Positions 33,259 to 42,091 of a stretch of DNA of 64,000 nucleotides are shown here, in pieces; within the stretch, counting starts at the first letter, position 1, and each line of letters opens with the position of its first letter. The notes beneath the pieces were generated by a model, which ran no database searches, was not told where the DNA came from, and saw only the letters and a program-made list of their open reading frames with translations. The position numbers were made by a program, and so were the translations under genes. The DNA is from Streptomyces ficellus. GTDB taxonomy: Bacteria; Actinomycetota; Actinomycetes; Streptomycetales; Streptomycetaceae. The stretch spans positions 43,283-107,282 of the forward strand of contig NZ_JAUEPL010000018.1 in the NCBI RefSeq assembly GCF_030406405.1, given 5' to 3'.

Positions 33259-34233
33259 ATGCAGGCATGGCGAGTGCACCGGAACGGCGAGCCGAGCGAG
33301 GTGATGCGGCGCGAAGAGGGGGACCGGCCCACGCCCGGCGACGGGCAACTCCTGCTGAGGGTCCGGGCCGCCAACATCAACTTCCCCGACGCGCTGCTGT
33401 GCCGTGGCCACTACCAGGTACGCCCGCCCCTGCCCTTCACACCCGGCGTGGAGATCTGCGGCGAGACCGAGGACGGCCGGCGCGTGATCGCCACACCCGC
33501 GCTGCCGTACGGCGGCCTCGCCGAGTACGCCGTCGCCGACGAGTCGGCGGTCCTGCCCGCGCCCGACGCGCTCGACGACGCCGAGGCGGCCGCCCTGCAC
33601 ATCGGCTACCAGACCGGCTGGTTCGGGCTGCACCGCCGGGCGGGCCTCCGGGACGGCGAGACGCTCCTCGTCCACGCCGCCGCCGGCGGCGTCGGCAGCG
33701 CGGCCGTCCAGCTCGGCAAGGCGGCCGGCGCGAGGGTCATCGGGGTCGTCGGCGGCGCCGAGAAGGCCGCCGTCGCACGGCAGCTGGGCTGCGACGTCGT
33801 CATCGACCGGCGCGGCGAGGACATCGTCGCGGCCGTCAAGGACGCCACCGGCGGCCGGGGCGCCGACGTCGTGTACGACCCGGTCGGCGGCGACGCGTAC
33901 GCCAAGTCCGCCAAGTGCGTGGCCTTCGAGGGCCGCATCGTCATCGTCGGCTTCGCCAGTGGCGACATCCCGGCGCCCGCACTCAACCACGCCCTGGTGA
34001 AGAACTACTCGATCGTGGGCCTGCACTGGGGCCTCTATCACCAGAAGGACCCCCAGGCGGTCCGCCGCTGTCACGAGACCCTGACCGAGTACGCGGCCAA
34101 GGGCCTGATCAAGCCGCTGATCAGCGACCGGGTCGCCTTCGAGGACGCGGCGGCCGCCGTGCAGCGCGTCGCCGACGGCACCACCACCGGTCGGCTGGTC
34201 GTCCTCCCGGCCGTCACGGAAGGAGCCGCATGA
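33259..34233 (+). CDS. NADPH:quinone oxidoreductase family (zinc-free MDR)
   Basis: 324 residues of the medium-chain reductase superfamily. ANINFPDALLCRGHYQVRPPLPFTPGVE is the quinone oxidoreductase N-terminus, and LVHAAAGGVGSAAVQLGKAAGA the NADPH-binding fold. Zinc ligands are absent, as expected. GGAGG lies 7 nt before ATG 33259. It is first of three coupled genes with two acyl-CoA dehydrogenases, so it may act as an enoyl or quinone reductase in the same acyl-CoA pathway (inference). Confidence 0.88.
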   Translation: MQAWRVHRNGEPSEVMRREEGDRPTPGDGQLLLRVRAANINFPDALLCRGHYQVRPPLPFTPGVEICGETEDGRRVIATPALPYGGLAEYAVADESAVLPAPDALDDAEAAALHIGYQTGWFGLHRRAGLRDGETLLVHAAAGGVGSAAVQLGKAAGARVIGVVGGAEKAAVARQLGCDVVIDRRGEDIVAAVKDATGGRGADVVYDPVGGDAYAKSAKCVAFEGRIVIVGFASGDIPAPALNHALVKNYSIVGLHWGLYHQKDPQAVRRCHETLTEYAAKGLIKPLISDRVAFEDAAAAVQRVADGTTTGRLVVLPAVTEGAA

Positions 34234-35414
34234 TGACCGACGCCGCCGAACTGCGCCGCCGTACGCGCGAGTTGCTGGCCGCGCATCCGCCCGCCACCAC
34301 CGGCCGTACCGACTTCCTCAAGGCCCGCTTCGACGCCGGCCTCGCCTGGGTCCACTACCCGGTGGGACTCGGCGGCCTCGACGCCCCCCGCTCCCTCCAG
34401 GCCGTCGTCGACGCCGAACTCGAAGCCGCCGGGGCCCCCGACAACGACCCGCGCCGCATCGGCATCGGCCTCGGCATGGCGGCGCCGACCATCCTGGCGT
34501 ACGGCACCGAGGAGCAGAAGCGGCGCTTCCTGCGCCCCCTGTGGGTCGGTGAGGAGGTCTGGTGCCAGCTGTTCAGCGAGCCCGGCGCCGGCTCCGACCT
34601 GGCGGCCCTTGGCACCCGCGCCGTACGTCAGGGCGACGAATGGGTGGTCAACGGGCAGAAGGTGTGGACCTCCAGCGCCCACATCGCCCGCTGGGCCATC
34701 CTCATCGCGCGCACCGACCCGGACCTGCCCAAGCACCGCGGCATCACCTACTTCCTGTGCGACATGACCGACCCCGGCGTCGAGGTGCGGCCACTGCGCC
34801 AGATCACCGGCGAGGCGGAGTTCAACGAGGTCTTCCTCACGGACGTCCGCATCCCCGACGCCCACCGCCTCGGCGCGGTCGGCGACGGCTGGAAGGTCGC
34901 CCGGACCACCCTGATGAACGAGCGCGTCTCCATCGGCGGCATGCGCGTCCCGCGCGAGGGCGGCATGATCGGGCCCGTCTCACGGACCTGGCGCCAGCGC
35001 CCCTGCTTGCGCACCCATGACCTCCACCAGCGCCTGCTGGACCTGTGGGTGGAGGCCGAGGTCGCGCGGCTGACCGGCGAACGGCTGCGCCAGCAGCTCG
35101 CCGCAGGGCAGCCGGGCCCCGAGGGCAGCGGCATGAAGCTCGCCTTCGCCCGCCTCAACCAGGAGATCAGCGGCCTGGAGGTGGAACTCCTCGGCGAGGA
35201 GGGCCTGTTGTACGGGGACTGGACCATGCGCCGCCCCGAGCTGGTCGACTTCGCCGGCCGCGACGCCGGCTACCGCTACCTCCGCTCCAAGGGCAACTCC
35301 ATCGAGGGCGGCACGAGCGAGGTACTGCTGAACATCGTCGCGGAACGCGTCCTCGGGCTGCCCGCCGAGCCGCGCAACGACAAGGACGTCGCATGGAAGG
35401 ACCTGGCGCGATGA
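34230..35414 (+). CDS. Acyl-CoA dehydrogenase (catalytic type)
   Basis: 394 residues. FAD/substrate motifs WCQLFSEPGAGSDLAAL and QKVWTSSAHIARWAI, and IEGGTSEVLLNIVAERVLGLP at the C-terminus, where the glutamate of the E-G-G-T element is the likely catalytic base. ATG 34230 overlaps the preceding stop; GGAAGGAG is 6 nt upstream. Its stop overlaps the next acyl-CoA dehydrogenase gene by 4 nt, hinting at a heteromeric enzyme. Substrate chain unknown. Confidence 0.9.
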   Translation: MMTDAAELRRRTRELLAAHPPATTGRTDFLKARFDAGLAWVHYPVGLGGLDAPRSLQAVVDAELEAAGAPDNDPRRIGIGLGMAAPTILAYGTEEQKRRFLRPLWVGEEVWCQLFSEPGAGSDLAALGTRAVRQGDEWVVNGQKVWTSSAHIARWAILIARTDPDLPKHRGITYFLCDMTDPGVEVRPLRQITGEAEFNEVFLTDVRIPDAHRLGAVGDGWKVARTTLMNERVSIGGMRVPREGGMIGPVSRTWRQRPCLRTHDLHQRLLDLWVEAEVARLTGERLRQQLAAGQPGPEGSGMKLAFARLNQEISGLEVELLGEEGLLYGDWTMRRPELVDFAGRDAGYRYLRSKGNSIEGGTSEVLLNIVAERVLGLPAEPRNDKDVAWKDLAR

Positions 35415-36535
35415 CGGACCACACGCCCGCCCGCAACGACCACACCCGGGCCGGTGACGACCGTACGCCCGCCGAGACGGACCTGCTGTACTCGCAGGCC
35501 GAGAGCGATCTGCGCGCCGCCGTACGATCCCTCCTCGCCGACCGCGCCGACCCGGCGGCCCTGCCCGGCCGCGTCGAGGCCGACAGCCCCTGCGACCCCG
35601 CCCTGTGGCAGGCCCTCGCCGCCGGCATGGGGACGGCCGGACTCCTCGTCCCCGAGAAGCTCGGCGGCCAGGGCGCGACCCACCGCGAGGCCGCCGTCGT
35701 CCTGGAGGAGCTCGGCCGCGCGGTGACCCCGGTCCCGTACCTCACCAGCTCGGTGATCGCGACCGAGACCCTGCTCGCCGCCGGCGCCACCGACCTGCTC
35801 ACCCGTCTCGCCACCGGCCGCGAGGTCGCCGTGCTCGCCGTCCCGCTCTCCGCCGGGCCGGACCACGAGCCGGCGACCACCGGGACCGTCACGGGCGTCG
35901 CCGACGCCGCCCGCGCCGACGTCCTGCTCGTGCCGCGCCCGGACGGGCTGTACGCGGTCGACGCCGCCGAGGCCGGCATCGCGCCGCAGACTCCACTGGA
36001 CCTCACCCGCCCCCTCGCCGCCGTGACCGTCCCTGACGGCGCGGGCACCCGGCTCGCCGACGCGGACGCCACCCGCGCGGCGGTCCGCCGCGGGCTGCTC
36101 GCGGGGGCCGGACTCCTCGCCTCCGAGCAGCTCGGCGTGGCCGAGTGGTGCTTGGAGGAGACGGTCCGGCACACCCGCGAGCGCCACCAGTTCAACCGGC
36201 CCGTGGGCTCCTTCCAGGCGCTCAAGCACCGCATGGCGCAGCTGTGGCTGGAGGTCGCGGGCGCCAGGGCCGCCGCGCGCAACGCCGCCGACGCGCTCGC
36301 CACCGGCAGCCCCGAGGCGCCGCTCGCCGTGGCCGTCGCCCAGGTGTACTGCTCGCGCGTCGCCGTGCACGCCGCCGAGGAGTGCGTCCAGCTGCACGGC
36401 GGCATCGGCATGACCTGGGAGCACCCGGCCCACCTCTACCTGAAGCGGGCCAAGGCCGACGCGATCGCGCTCGGCTCGGCGGGCCGGCACAAGGAAACCC
36501 TCGCCGGCCTGGTGAACCTTCCCGCGCCCGGATGA
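35411..36535 (+). CDS. Acyl-CoA dehydrogenase-like protein (second subunit)
   Basis: 374 residues with the acyl-CoA dehydrogenase fold but without the usual FAD-side motif of the middle domain. The C-terminal part has EETVRHTRERHQFNRPVGSFQALKHRMAQ and QLHGGIGMTWEHPAHLYLKRA. In actinomycetes such proteins pair with an adjacent typical dehydrogenase as alpha2beta2 enzymes (known for steroid and related pathways). ATG 35411 overlaps the stop of the first dehydrogenase (ATGA). The first ~25 residues are a Thr/Asp-rich tail. The 3' flank (36575-36631) holds degenerate 12-13-bp repeats. Confidence 0.88.
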   Translation: MTDHTPARNDHTRAGDDRTPAETDLLYSQAESDLRAAVRSLLADRADPAALPGRVEADSPCDPALWQALAAGMGTAGLLVPEKLGGQGATHREAAVVLEELGRAVTPVPYLTSSVIATETLLAAGATDLLTRLATGREVAVLAVPLSAGPDHEPATTGTVTGVADAARADVLLVPRPDGLYAVDAAEAGIAPQTPLDLTRPLAAVTVPDGAGTRLADADATRAAVRRGLLAGAGLLASEQLGVAEWCLEETVRHTRERHQFNRPVGSFQALKHRMAQLWLEVAGARAAARNAADALATGSPEAPLAVAVAQVYCSRVAVHAAEECVQLHGGIGMTWEHPAHLYLKRAKADAIALGSAGRHKETLAGLVNLPAPG

Positions 36536-36667
36536 CCGGGCACGCAGCCCGGTAAGGCACGCCGCAGGACACCGGGCAGGACACCCGGCAGGACACCTGG
36601 TAAGGGCGCCTGGTAAGGGCGCCCGGTAAGGACCGCGAGAGGACCGCACCCCTCTACATGCTGTTTA

Positions 36668-36686
36668 ATTGCGAGCTGTTCGCAAT
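36668..36686. promoter_or_regulatory. Nur-box-like operator upstream of nikA
   Basis: ATTGCGA-GCTGT-TCGCAAT: perfect 7-bp arms around 5 nt. The inner hexamers TTGCGA-N5-TCGCAA fit the published form of the nickel-responsive Nur (Fur-family) box of Streptomyces, two TTGC-type hexamers 5 nt apart. A looser extension (CTGTT ... AACAG) flanks it. It lies 32-50 bp before the nikA start. Confidence 0.7.
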
Positions 36687-36717
36687 AACAGCCGATCTTC
36701 ATGAGGGGTGTGGAACC

Positions 36718-38322
36718 ATGACCGCCCGATCACTACGCGGCATGGCCGCCGCCACGCTGGCCGGAGCCCTGGCCATCACCGCGGCGGCCTGCTCCAACCC
36801 GGGCGCCACCGGAGCCGGCTCCGCTGCCCAGGACAGCGCGGTCGTCGGCATCGCGTACGAGCCCGAGACGCTCAGCCCCCTCCTCGGCTACGGCAAGGAC
36901 GGCAACTCCAAGATCTTCGACGGGCTGCTCGCCTTCGACGACGACCTGAGGCTGAAGCCCGCGCTGGCTGTCGCGCTGCCCGAGGTGAGCGCGGACGGGC
37001 TGACGTACACGTACACGCTCCGCAAGGGCGTCACCTTCAGCGACGGCAAGCCGTTCACGGCCAAGGACGTCGTCTTCACGTACCGCACCATCCTCGACAA
37101 GAAGACCAACAACGCCTCCAAGACCGAGCTCGACGCCCTGGAGGACGTCAAGGCGGTCGGCGACGACACCGTCGTCTTCACCCTCAAGTACCCCTACGCG
37201 CCCTTCGCCCAGCGCACCGTCCTCGCCATCGCCCCCGAGCACATCGCGGCCGGGCAGGACGTCAACTCCGGCCCGTTCACCACCAGGCCCATAGGCACCG
37301 GCCCCTACGTCCTCACCGACTGGTCCAAGGGCGAGAAGATCAGCTTCAAGGCCAACCCGCACTACTGGGGCGGCGCGCCGCAGGTGAAGAAGTTCACCAT
37401 GGCGATCATCAAGGACGACGACGTCCGCGCCACCCGGCTGCGCTCCGGCGACCTCGACGGCGCGATCCTGCCCCCGAACCTCGCCAAGGGCTTCACGAAC
37501 GACAAGGCGAAGAAGACGTACGCGGCGAAGACGTACGACTACCGCCTGGTGACCCTGCCGACGCACAACAGGGTCGCTGGTGACACCGCCGTCCGCCGGG
37601 CCCTCGACATCGCCGTCGACCGCCAGGCCATGGTCGACAAGATCCTCGAAGGCGCCGGAAAGCCCGCCTACGGTCCGGTCCCGACCGGCAGCGAGTGGTT
37701 CACCAAGGGCACCGAGCGCCCCCACGACCTCGCCAAGGCCAAGAAGATCCTCGACGACGCGGGCTGGAAGCCCGGCCCCGACGGCATCCGCGTCAAGGAC
37801 GGCGTCCGCGCCGCGTTCCCGCTGTGGTACCTCTCCGGCGACAAGCTCCGCCAGGACCACGCCCTCGCGTACGCCTCCGACGCCAAGAAGGCCGGCATCG
37901 AGATCAAGACCCAGGCCGGCACCTGGGAGGTCATCGAGCCGCGCATGAAGCACGACGCGGTCCTCGCGGGCGGCGGCTCACCCGGCGACCCCGACTTCGA
38001 CCAGTACCTGCTGCTCAAGTCCTCCCTCGGCGGCGACGGCTTCAACAACATGGCCTGGTACGACAACCCGGCCGTCGACAAGGCCCTCGACGACGGGCGC
38101 ACGACCGACGACAAGACCGCCCGCAAGGCCGCGTACGACACGGTCCAGCGCGAGCTGGTGAAGAACCCCGGCTACACCTTCCTCACCCACATCGACCACC
38201 TCTACGTCGTCAGCGACAAGTGGAGCGGGCTGTCCACGCAGGTCGAGCCGCACGACCACGGTCTCGCCTCCGGCCCCTGGTGGAACGTCGAGGACTGGAT
38301 CCCCAAGGACGCGAAGAAGTGA
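36718..38322 (+). CDS. nikA: Nickel/peptide-type ABC transporter substrate-binding lipoprotein
   Basis: 534-residue SBP_bac_5 family protein. Lipobox AAACS with Cys25 after a Tat/Sec-like leader (MTARSLRGMAAATLAG). Family features: YEPETLSPLLGYGKDGNSKIFDGLLAFD, YTLRKGVTFSDGKPFTAKDVVFTYR, GTGPYVLTDW and RRALDIAVDRQAMVDKILEG. The family includes dipeptide and nickel-chelate binders; nickel is chosen because of the Nur-like box and the fit with streptomycete nikABCDE. His-rich spots (THIDHLY, EPHDHGL) near the C-terminus could help bind metal chelates. ATG 36718 has GAGGGG upstream. Confidence 0.85.
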   Translation: MTARSLRGMAAATLAGALAITAAACSNPGATGAGSAAQDSAVVGIAYEPETLSPLLGYGKDGNSKIFDGLLAFDDDLRLKPALAVALPEVSADGLTYTYTLRKGVTFSDGKPFTAKDVVFTYRTILDKKTNNASKTELDALEDVKAVGDDTVVFTLKYPYAPFAQRTVLAIAPEHIAAGQDVNSGPFTTRPIGTGPYVLTDWSKGEKISFKANPHYWGGAPQVKKFTMAIIKDDDVRATRLRSGDLDGAILPPNLAKGFTNDKAKKTYAAKTYDYRLVTLPTHNRVAGDTAVRRALDIAVDRQAMVDKILEGAGKPAYGPVPTGSEWFTKGTERPHDLAKAKKILDDAGWKPGPDGIRVKDGVRAAFPLWYLSGDKLRQDHALAYASDAKKAGIEIKTQAGTWEVIEPRMKHDAVLAGGGSPGDPDFDQYLLLKSSLGGDGFNNMAWYDNPAVDKALDDGRTTDDKTARKAAYDTVQRELVKNPGYTFLTHIDHLYVVSDKWSGLSTQVEPHDHGLASGPWWNVEDWIPKDAKK

Positions 38323-39311
38323 CCCGTCGCGTCCCCTGGGCGGCGATGGCCCGGATGGCGGGACGGCGGGCCCTGTTCGCCGTCCCCGTCCTCCTCGCGG
38401 TGACGTTCGGTGTCTTCGCCGTCGCCGCGGCCTCCCCCTTCGACCCGGTCAAGGCGTACGCGGGCACGGCGGGCCTGACCGCCTCGCAGGACAACCTCGA
38501 CCAGCTGCGCGCCAACCTCGGCGTCGACCAGCCGCTCGTCTCGCGCTGGTGGCACTGGCTGGGCTCGGCCGTCACCGGCGACCTCGGCGACTCCAGCGTC
38601 ATGCGCCAGCCCGTCGCCGATGTGATCGCCGAGCGGATCGGCTGGTCCGCCCTGCTCGCCGGGGCCGCCTTCGCCGTCGCCATCGTGCTCGGTACGGCGC
38701 TGGGCGTGCTCGCCGCGCGCCGGCAGGGCGGCTGGCTTGACCGGTCCGTCACCTCCGCCGCGTACACACTGGAAGCCGCCCCCGCCTTCTGGCTCGGACT
38801 GCTCGCCATCTGGTTCTTCGCGTTGAAGCTGGGTGTCCTGCCGGCCGGCGGACTCACCGACACCGCGAGCGACACCGTCACCTTCGGACAGGTCGCCTCG
38901 CACCTGGTGCTGCCCGCGCTCGTCCTGGGCGTCTCCCAACTGCCGTGGTTCTTCCTGTACGTCAGACAGGGCGTCGCCGACGCGCTGGACGAGGACCCGG
39001 TGCGGGGGGCACGCGCGCGTGGCCTGAACGAACGCACCGTGCTGCTCGGGCACGCGCTCCGGTCCGGCATGCTGCCGATGCTCACGCTCATCGGCTCGCG
39101 CGTGCCCGAGCTCATCACAGGCGCTCTGCTTGTTGAGTCCGTTTTCAGCTGGCCCGGCATCGCGGCCGCCACCGTCCAGGCCGCCACGTCCGTCGACTTC
39201 CCGCTCCTCGCCGCGCTCACCGTCCTCGCCACGGCGGCGGTCCTGCTCGGCAACCTGCTGTCGGATCTGCTGTACGGGCTCGCCGACCCGAGGGTGGGCT
39301 TCGATGGCTGA
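38319..39311 (+). CDS. nikB: Nickel-type ABC transporter permease
   Basis: 330-residue DppB-type permease with six membrane segments. Typical elements: NLGVDQPLVSRWWHWLGSAVTGDLGDS after the first segment, and DEDPVRGARARGLNERTVLLGHALRSGMLPMLT, the cytoplasmic loop contacting the ATPase, then ELITGALLVESVFSWPGI. GTG 38319 overlaps the nikA stop (GTGA). It pairs with nikC to form the channel. Confidence 0.88.
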   Translation: MTRRVPWAAMARMAGRRALFAVPVLLAVTFGVFAVAAASPFDPVKAYAGTAGLTASQDNLDQLRANLGVDQPLVSRWWHWLGSAVTGDLGDSSVMRQPVADVIAERIGWSALLAGAAFAVAIVLGTALGVLAARRQGGWLDRSVTSAAYTLEAAPAFWLGLLAIWFFALKLGVLPAGGLTDTASDTVTFGQVASHLVLPALVLGVSQLPWFFLYVRQGVADALDEDPVRGARARGLNERTVLLGHALRSGMLPMLTLIGSRVPELITGALLVESVFSWPGIAAATVQAATSVDFPLLAALTVLATAAVLLGNLLSDLLYGLADPRVGFDG

Positions 39312-40170
39312 CGTCGTGTGGAGGTCCCACGGGCGCGCCCGCCGCTCCACCCGCACCGTCCGGGTCTCGGTGTCCGCCGCGATCGTGACCGCCGTGGTGC
39401 TGGCCGTGCTCGTCGTACCGCCGCTGGTCCAGCTCGACCAGCAGGCCGTCGATCTGTCGCTGAAGCTCCGGCCGCCGTCGCCCGCCCACCCGTTCGGCAC
39501 CGACGACGTCGGCCGTGATCTGCTGCTGCGCTGCGTCTACGGGCTGCGCGTCTCGCTGCTCGTCGGCCTCGTCGCGGCGCTGGTCGCCACCGTCATCGGT
39601 ACGGCGGTCGGTGCGGCGGCCGCGGCCTTCGGCGGCTGGACCGACCGGCTCGTCATGCGGCTCGTCGACACCTTCTCGTCCGTACCGCACCTGCTGCTCG
39701 GCATCTTCATCGTGGCGATGTTCCGGCCCGGCGTATGGCCGGTCATCGTCTCCGTCGCGCTGACGCACTGGCTGTCCACGGCCCGGATCGTCCGCTCCGA
39801 GGTGCTGTCGCTGCGCTCGCGCCCGTACATCGACGCGGCGATCTCCGGCGGCGCGTCCCGATGGCGGGTGACGGTCCGCCACCTGGTGCCGGCTGTGGTG
39901 CCGCAAGCCGGTCTCGCGGCCGTGCTCATGGTGCCGCACGCCATGTGGCACGAGTCGGCTCTCTCCTTCCTGGGCCTCGGCCTCCCCGCCCACCAGGCGA
40001 GCCTCGGCAACCTGGTGCAGACGGCACGCGGTTCACTGCTCGCCGGGGACTGGTGGCCGACCCTCTTCCCCGGGCTGTTCCTGATCATCCCCACGCTCGC
40101 CATCGCGGGCCTCGCCGGCGCCTGGCGGGAACGGATCAGCCCCCGCCGCCGATCGGAGCTGATGCTGTGA
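39304..40170 (+). CDS. nikC: Nickel-type ABC transporter permease
   Basis: 288-residue DppC-type permease with a long cytoplasmic head. PFGTDDVGRDLLLRCVYGLRVSL is the family signature after the first segment; SRPYIDAAISGGASRWRVTVRHLVPAVVPQ is the ATPase-contact loop, and HESALSFLGLGLPAHQASLGNL follows. ATG 39304 overlaps the last 8 nt of nikB. Its 3' end carries the GTG of nikD. Confidence 0.88.
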   Translation: MADVVWRSHGRARRSTRTVRVSVSAAIVTAVVLAVLVVPPLVQLDQQAVDLSLKLRPPSPAHPFGTDDVGRDLLLRCVYGLRVSLLVGLVAALVATVIGTAVGAAAAAFGGWTDRLVMRLVDTFSSVPHLLLGIFIVAMFRPGVWPVIVSVALTHWLSTARIVRSEVLSLRSRPYIDAAISGGASRWRVTVRHLVPAVVPQAGLAAVLMVPHAMWHESALSFLGLGLPAHQASLGNLVQTARGSLLAGDWWPTLFPGLFLIIPTLAIAGLAGAWRERISPRRRSELML

Positions 40171-41231
40171 CGCCCGTCCTCTCCGTAAGGGACCTGTCCG
40201 TACGCTTCCGGATGCGCGGCGGCCGTCACATCGCCGCCGTCAGCGCCGTGAGCTTCGACCTGGCGGCGGGGGAGTGCCTGGCCCTGGTCGGCGAGAGCGG
40301 CTGTGGCAAGTCCGTCCTCGCGTCCGCCCTGCTCGGACTCCTGCCGGGCAACGCCCAGACCGCGGGTACGGCCGTGCTCGACGGCATCGACCTGCTCGCC
40401 GCCGACGAGCGCACGCTCACCCGTACGGTACGAGGACGGCGCATCGGACTCGTCCCGCAGTCCCCGGCCGCGCACCTGACGCCCGTGCGCACCGTGCGCG
40501 CACAACTGGAGGAGACGGTGCGCGAGCTGACGGCCACGCCGCGGGCGGACATACGGAAGGCCGCCGTGGCGGCCGCTGAACGGGCCTCGTTCCCCCGCGC
40601 CCTCCTGGACCACTACCCGCACCAACTCTCCGGCGGCCAGGCCCAGCGCGCCGCCACCGCCCTCGCGCTCATCGGCGACGCCCCGCTGCTGCTCGCCGAC
40701 GAGCCGACGACGGGGCTCGACCGCGACCTGGTCGACCGGACGGCCGACGAACTGCGCCGGCACGCCGACGACGGCCGCGCGCTGCTGATGATCACCCACG
40801 ACCTGGCGGCCGCCGAGCGGATCGCCGACCGGGTGGCGGTGATGTACGCGGGCCGGATCGTGGAACTCACCGGCGCCGCCCGCTTCTTCGGCGCGCCCGG
40901 CCCCCGCCACCCCTACGCCCGCGGCCTCCTCGCCGCGCTCCCGGAACGCGACTTCACCCCCATCCCGGGCTTGCCCCCGGAACTGGGCGCCCTCCCGCCC
41001 GGCTGCGCCTTCGCGCCCCGCTGCGACCGGGTTTCCGGGGCATGCGGTTCCGTGCCCCGGCTGGTGGACGGCGTCGCGTGCCACCACGTGGGCGGGGGCG
41101 GCGGCGCGGGCGCGGGTGGTGTCGACGCGGTTGGCGACGGCCGCGTCGACAGCCCTTCCCGCGCCCGTTCGCGCGCCCGTTCCGGCGCCGGTGCCGGCGC
41201 ACAGACCACCGAGGAGGGCGCTCGTGCTTGA
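40167..41231 (+). CDS. nikD: Nickel-type ABC transporter ATP-binding protein
   Basis: 354 residues. Walker A GESGCGKS, signature LSGGQAQRAATAL, Walker B LLLADEPTTGLD, and a C-terminal oligopeptide-type tail with four cysteines (GCAFAPRC ... GACGS ... GVACH), the region that in related ATPases can hold a Fe-S cluster. The last ~50 residues are a Gly/Ala/Arg repeat. GTG 40167 overlaps the nikC stop with GGAG ~9 nt upstream. Confidence 0.88.
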   Translation: MTPVLSVRDLSVRFRMRGGRHIAAVSAVSFDLAAGECLALVGESGCGKSVLASALLGLLPGNAQTAGTAVLDGIDLLAADERTLTRTVRGRRIGLVPQSPAAHLTPVRTVRAQLEETVRELTATPRADIRKAAVAAAERASFPRALLDHYPHQLSGGQAQRAATALALIGDAPLLLADEPTTGLDRDLVDRTADELRRHADDGRALLMITHDLAAAERIADRVAVMYAGRIVELTGAARFFGAPGPRHPYARGLLAALPERDFTPIPGLPPELGALPPGCAFAPRCDRVSGACGSVPRLVDGVACHHVGGGGGAGAGGVDAVGDGRVDSPSRARSRARSGAGAGAQTTEEGARA

Positions 41232-41895
41232 ACTCGACGCCATCACCGCCGGATACGAACCCCGCACACCCGTCTTCCGTGGCGCCTCGCTGAGCGTCGC
41301 GCCCGGCGAGGCGGTCGGCCTGCTCGGCCCGAGCGGCTGCGGCAAGTCCACCCTCGCCCGGGTCGCCGCGCTGCTGCACCGCCCGGACGCGGGGCGGGTC
41401 GTCGTGGACGGCGAGGAGGTACGCGGCTGGCGGCACCGCGCCCCGCGGCACCTGCGCACCGCGATCGGCGTCGTCTTCCAGCAGCCCCGCATGTCCGCCG
41501 ACCCCCGGCTGCGGCTGCGTGACCTGATCGCCGAGCCGCTGCGCGCGACGGGCCGCCGCGACGAGGCGACGGACCGGGTCGCCGAGCTGGCCCGCACGGT
41601 AGGCCTCACCGACGACCTGCTCGGGCGGCGCCCCCACGAGGTCAGCGACGGCCAGTTGCAGCGTGCCTGCCTGGCCCGCGCTCTGGTGCTGCGCCCGCGC
41701 TGGCTGGTGTGTGACGAGATGACCGCGATGCTCGACGCCTCGACGACCGCCGCCCTGGTCGCCGCGGTCGAGACGTACCGCGACGACCATGGCGCCGGGC
41801 TTCTCGCCGTAGGCCACGACCGCGTCCTGCTGGAGCGCTGGTGCGACCGTACGGCGCAGTGGGCGGACTGCGTGGAGCAGCAGCCTGGCGCGTGA
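41224..41895 (+). CDS. nikE: Nickel-type ABC transporter ATP-binding protein
   Basis: 223 residues, the second ATPase of the importer, shorter than NikD and without the cysteine tail. Walker A GPSGCGKS is normal and Walker B is LVCDEMTAMLD. The signature reads EVSDGQLQRACLARAL, with Asp in place of the second residue of the canonical SGGQ. GTG 41224 overlaps nikD by 8 nt. It closes the operon; a tandem repeat follows. Confidence 0.86.
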   Translation: MLELDAITAGYEPRTPVFRGASLSVAPGEAVGLLGPSGCGKSTLARVAALLHRPDAGRVVVDGEEVRGWRHRAPRHLRTAIGVVFQQPRMSADPRLRLRDLIAEPLRATGRRDEATDRVAELARTVGLTDDLLGRRPHEVSDGQLQRACLARALVLRPRWLVCDEMTAMLDASTTAALVAAVETYRDDHGAGLLAVGHDRVLLERWCDRTAQWADCVEQQPGA

Positions 41896-41976
41896 CCGTC
41901 ACGCCCGAACTGCGTGGCCGTTACGCCCGGGGTGCGTGGTCTCACGCCCGGGCTGCGTGGCCGTCACGCCCGGGCC
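41890..41976. repeat. 22-bp tandem repeat, 4 copies
   Basis: Four 21-22-bp units of the pattern GCGTGGCCGTCACGCCCGGG plus 2 bases start over the last codons of nikE and run into the gap before the next gene. Confidence 0.85.
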
Positions 41977-42091
41977 CGGGGAAACGGACGTCGAAGAGTC
42001 GGCCAACTCGGCGCCGCCCGGCCCTGCTTGGCGGTCACCGGACGCATACTCGGGTCAGTCCGCACCACCCAGCGCCCCTGGAGGCCCCCCC

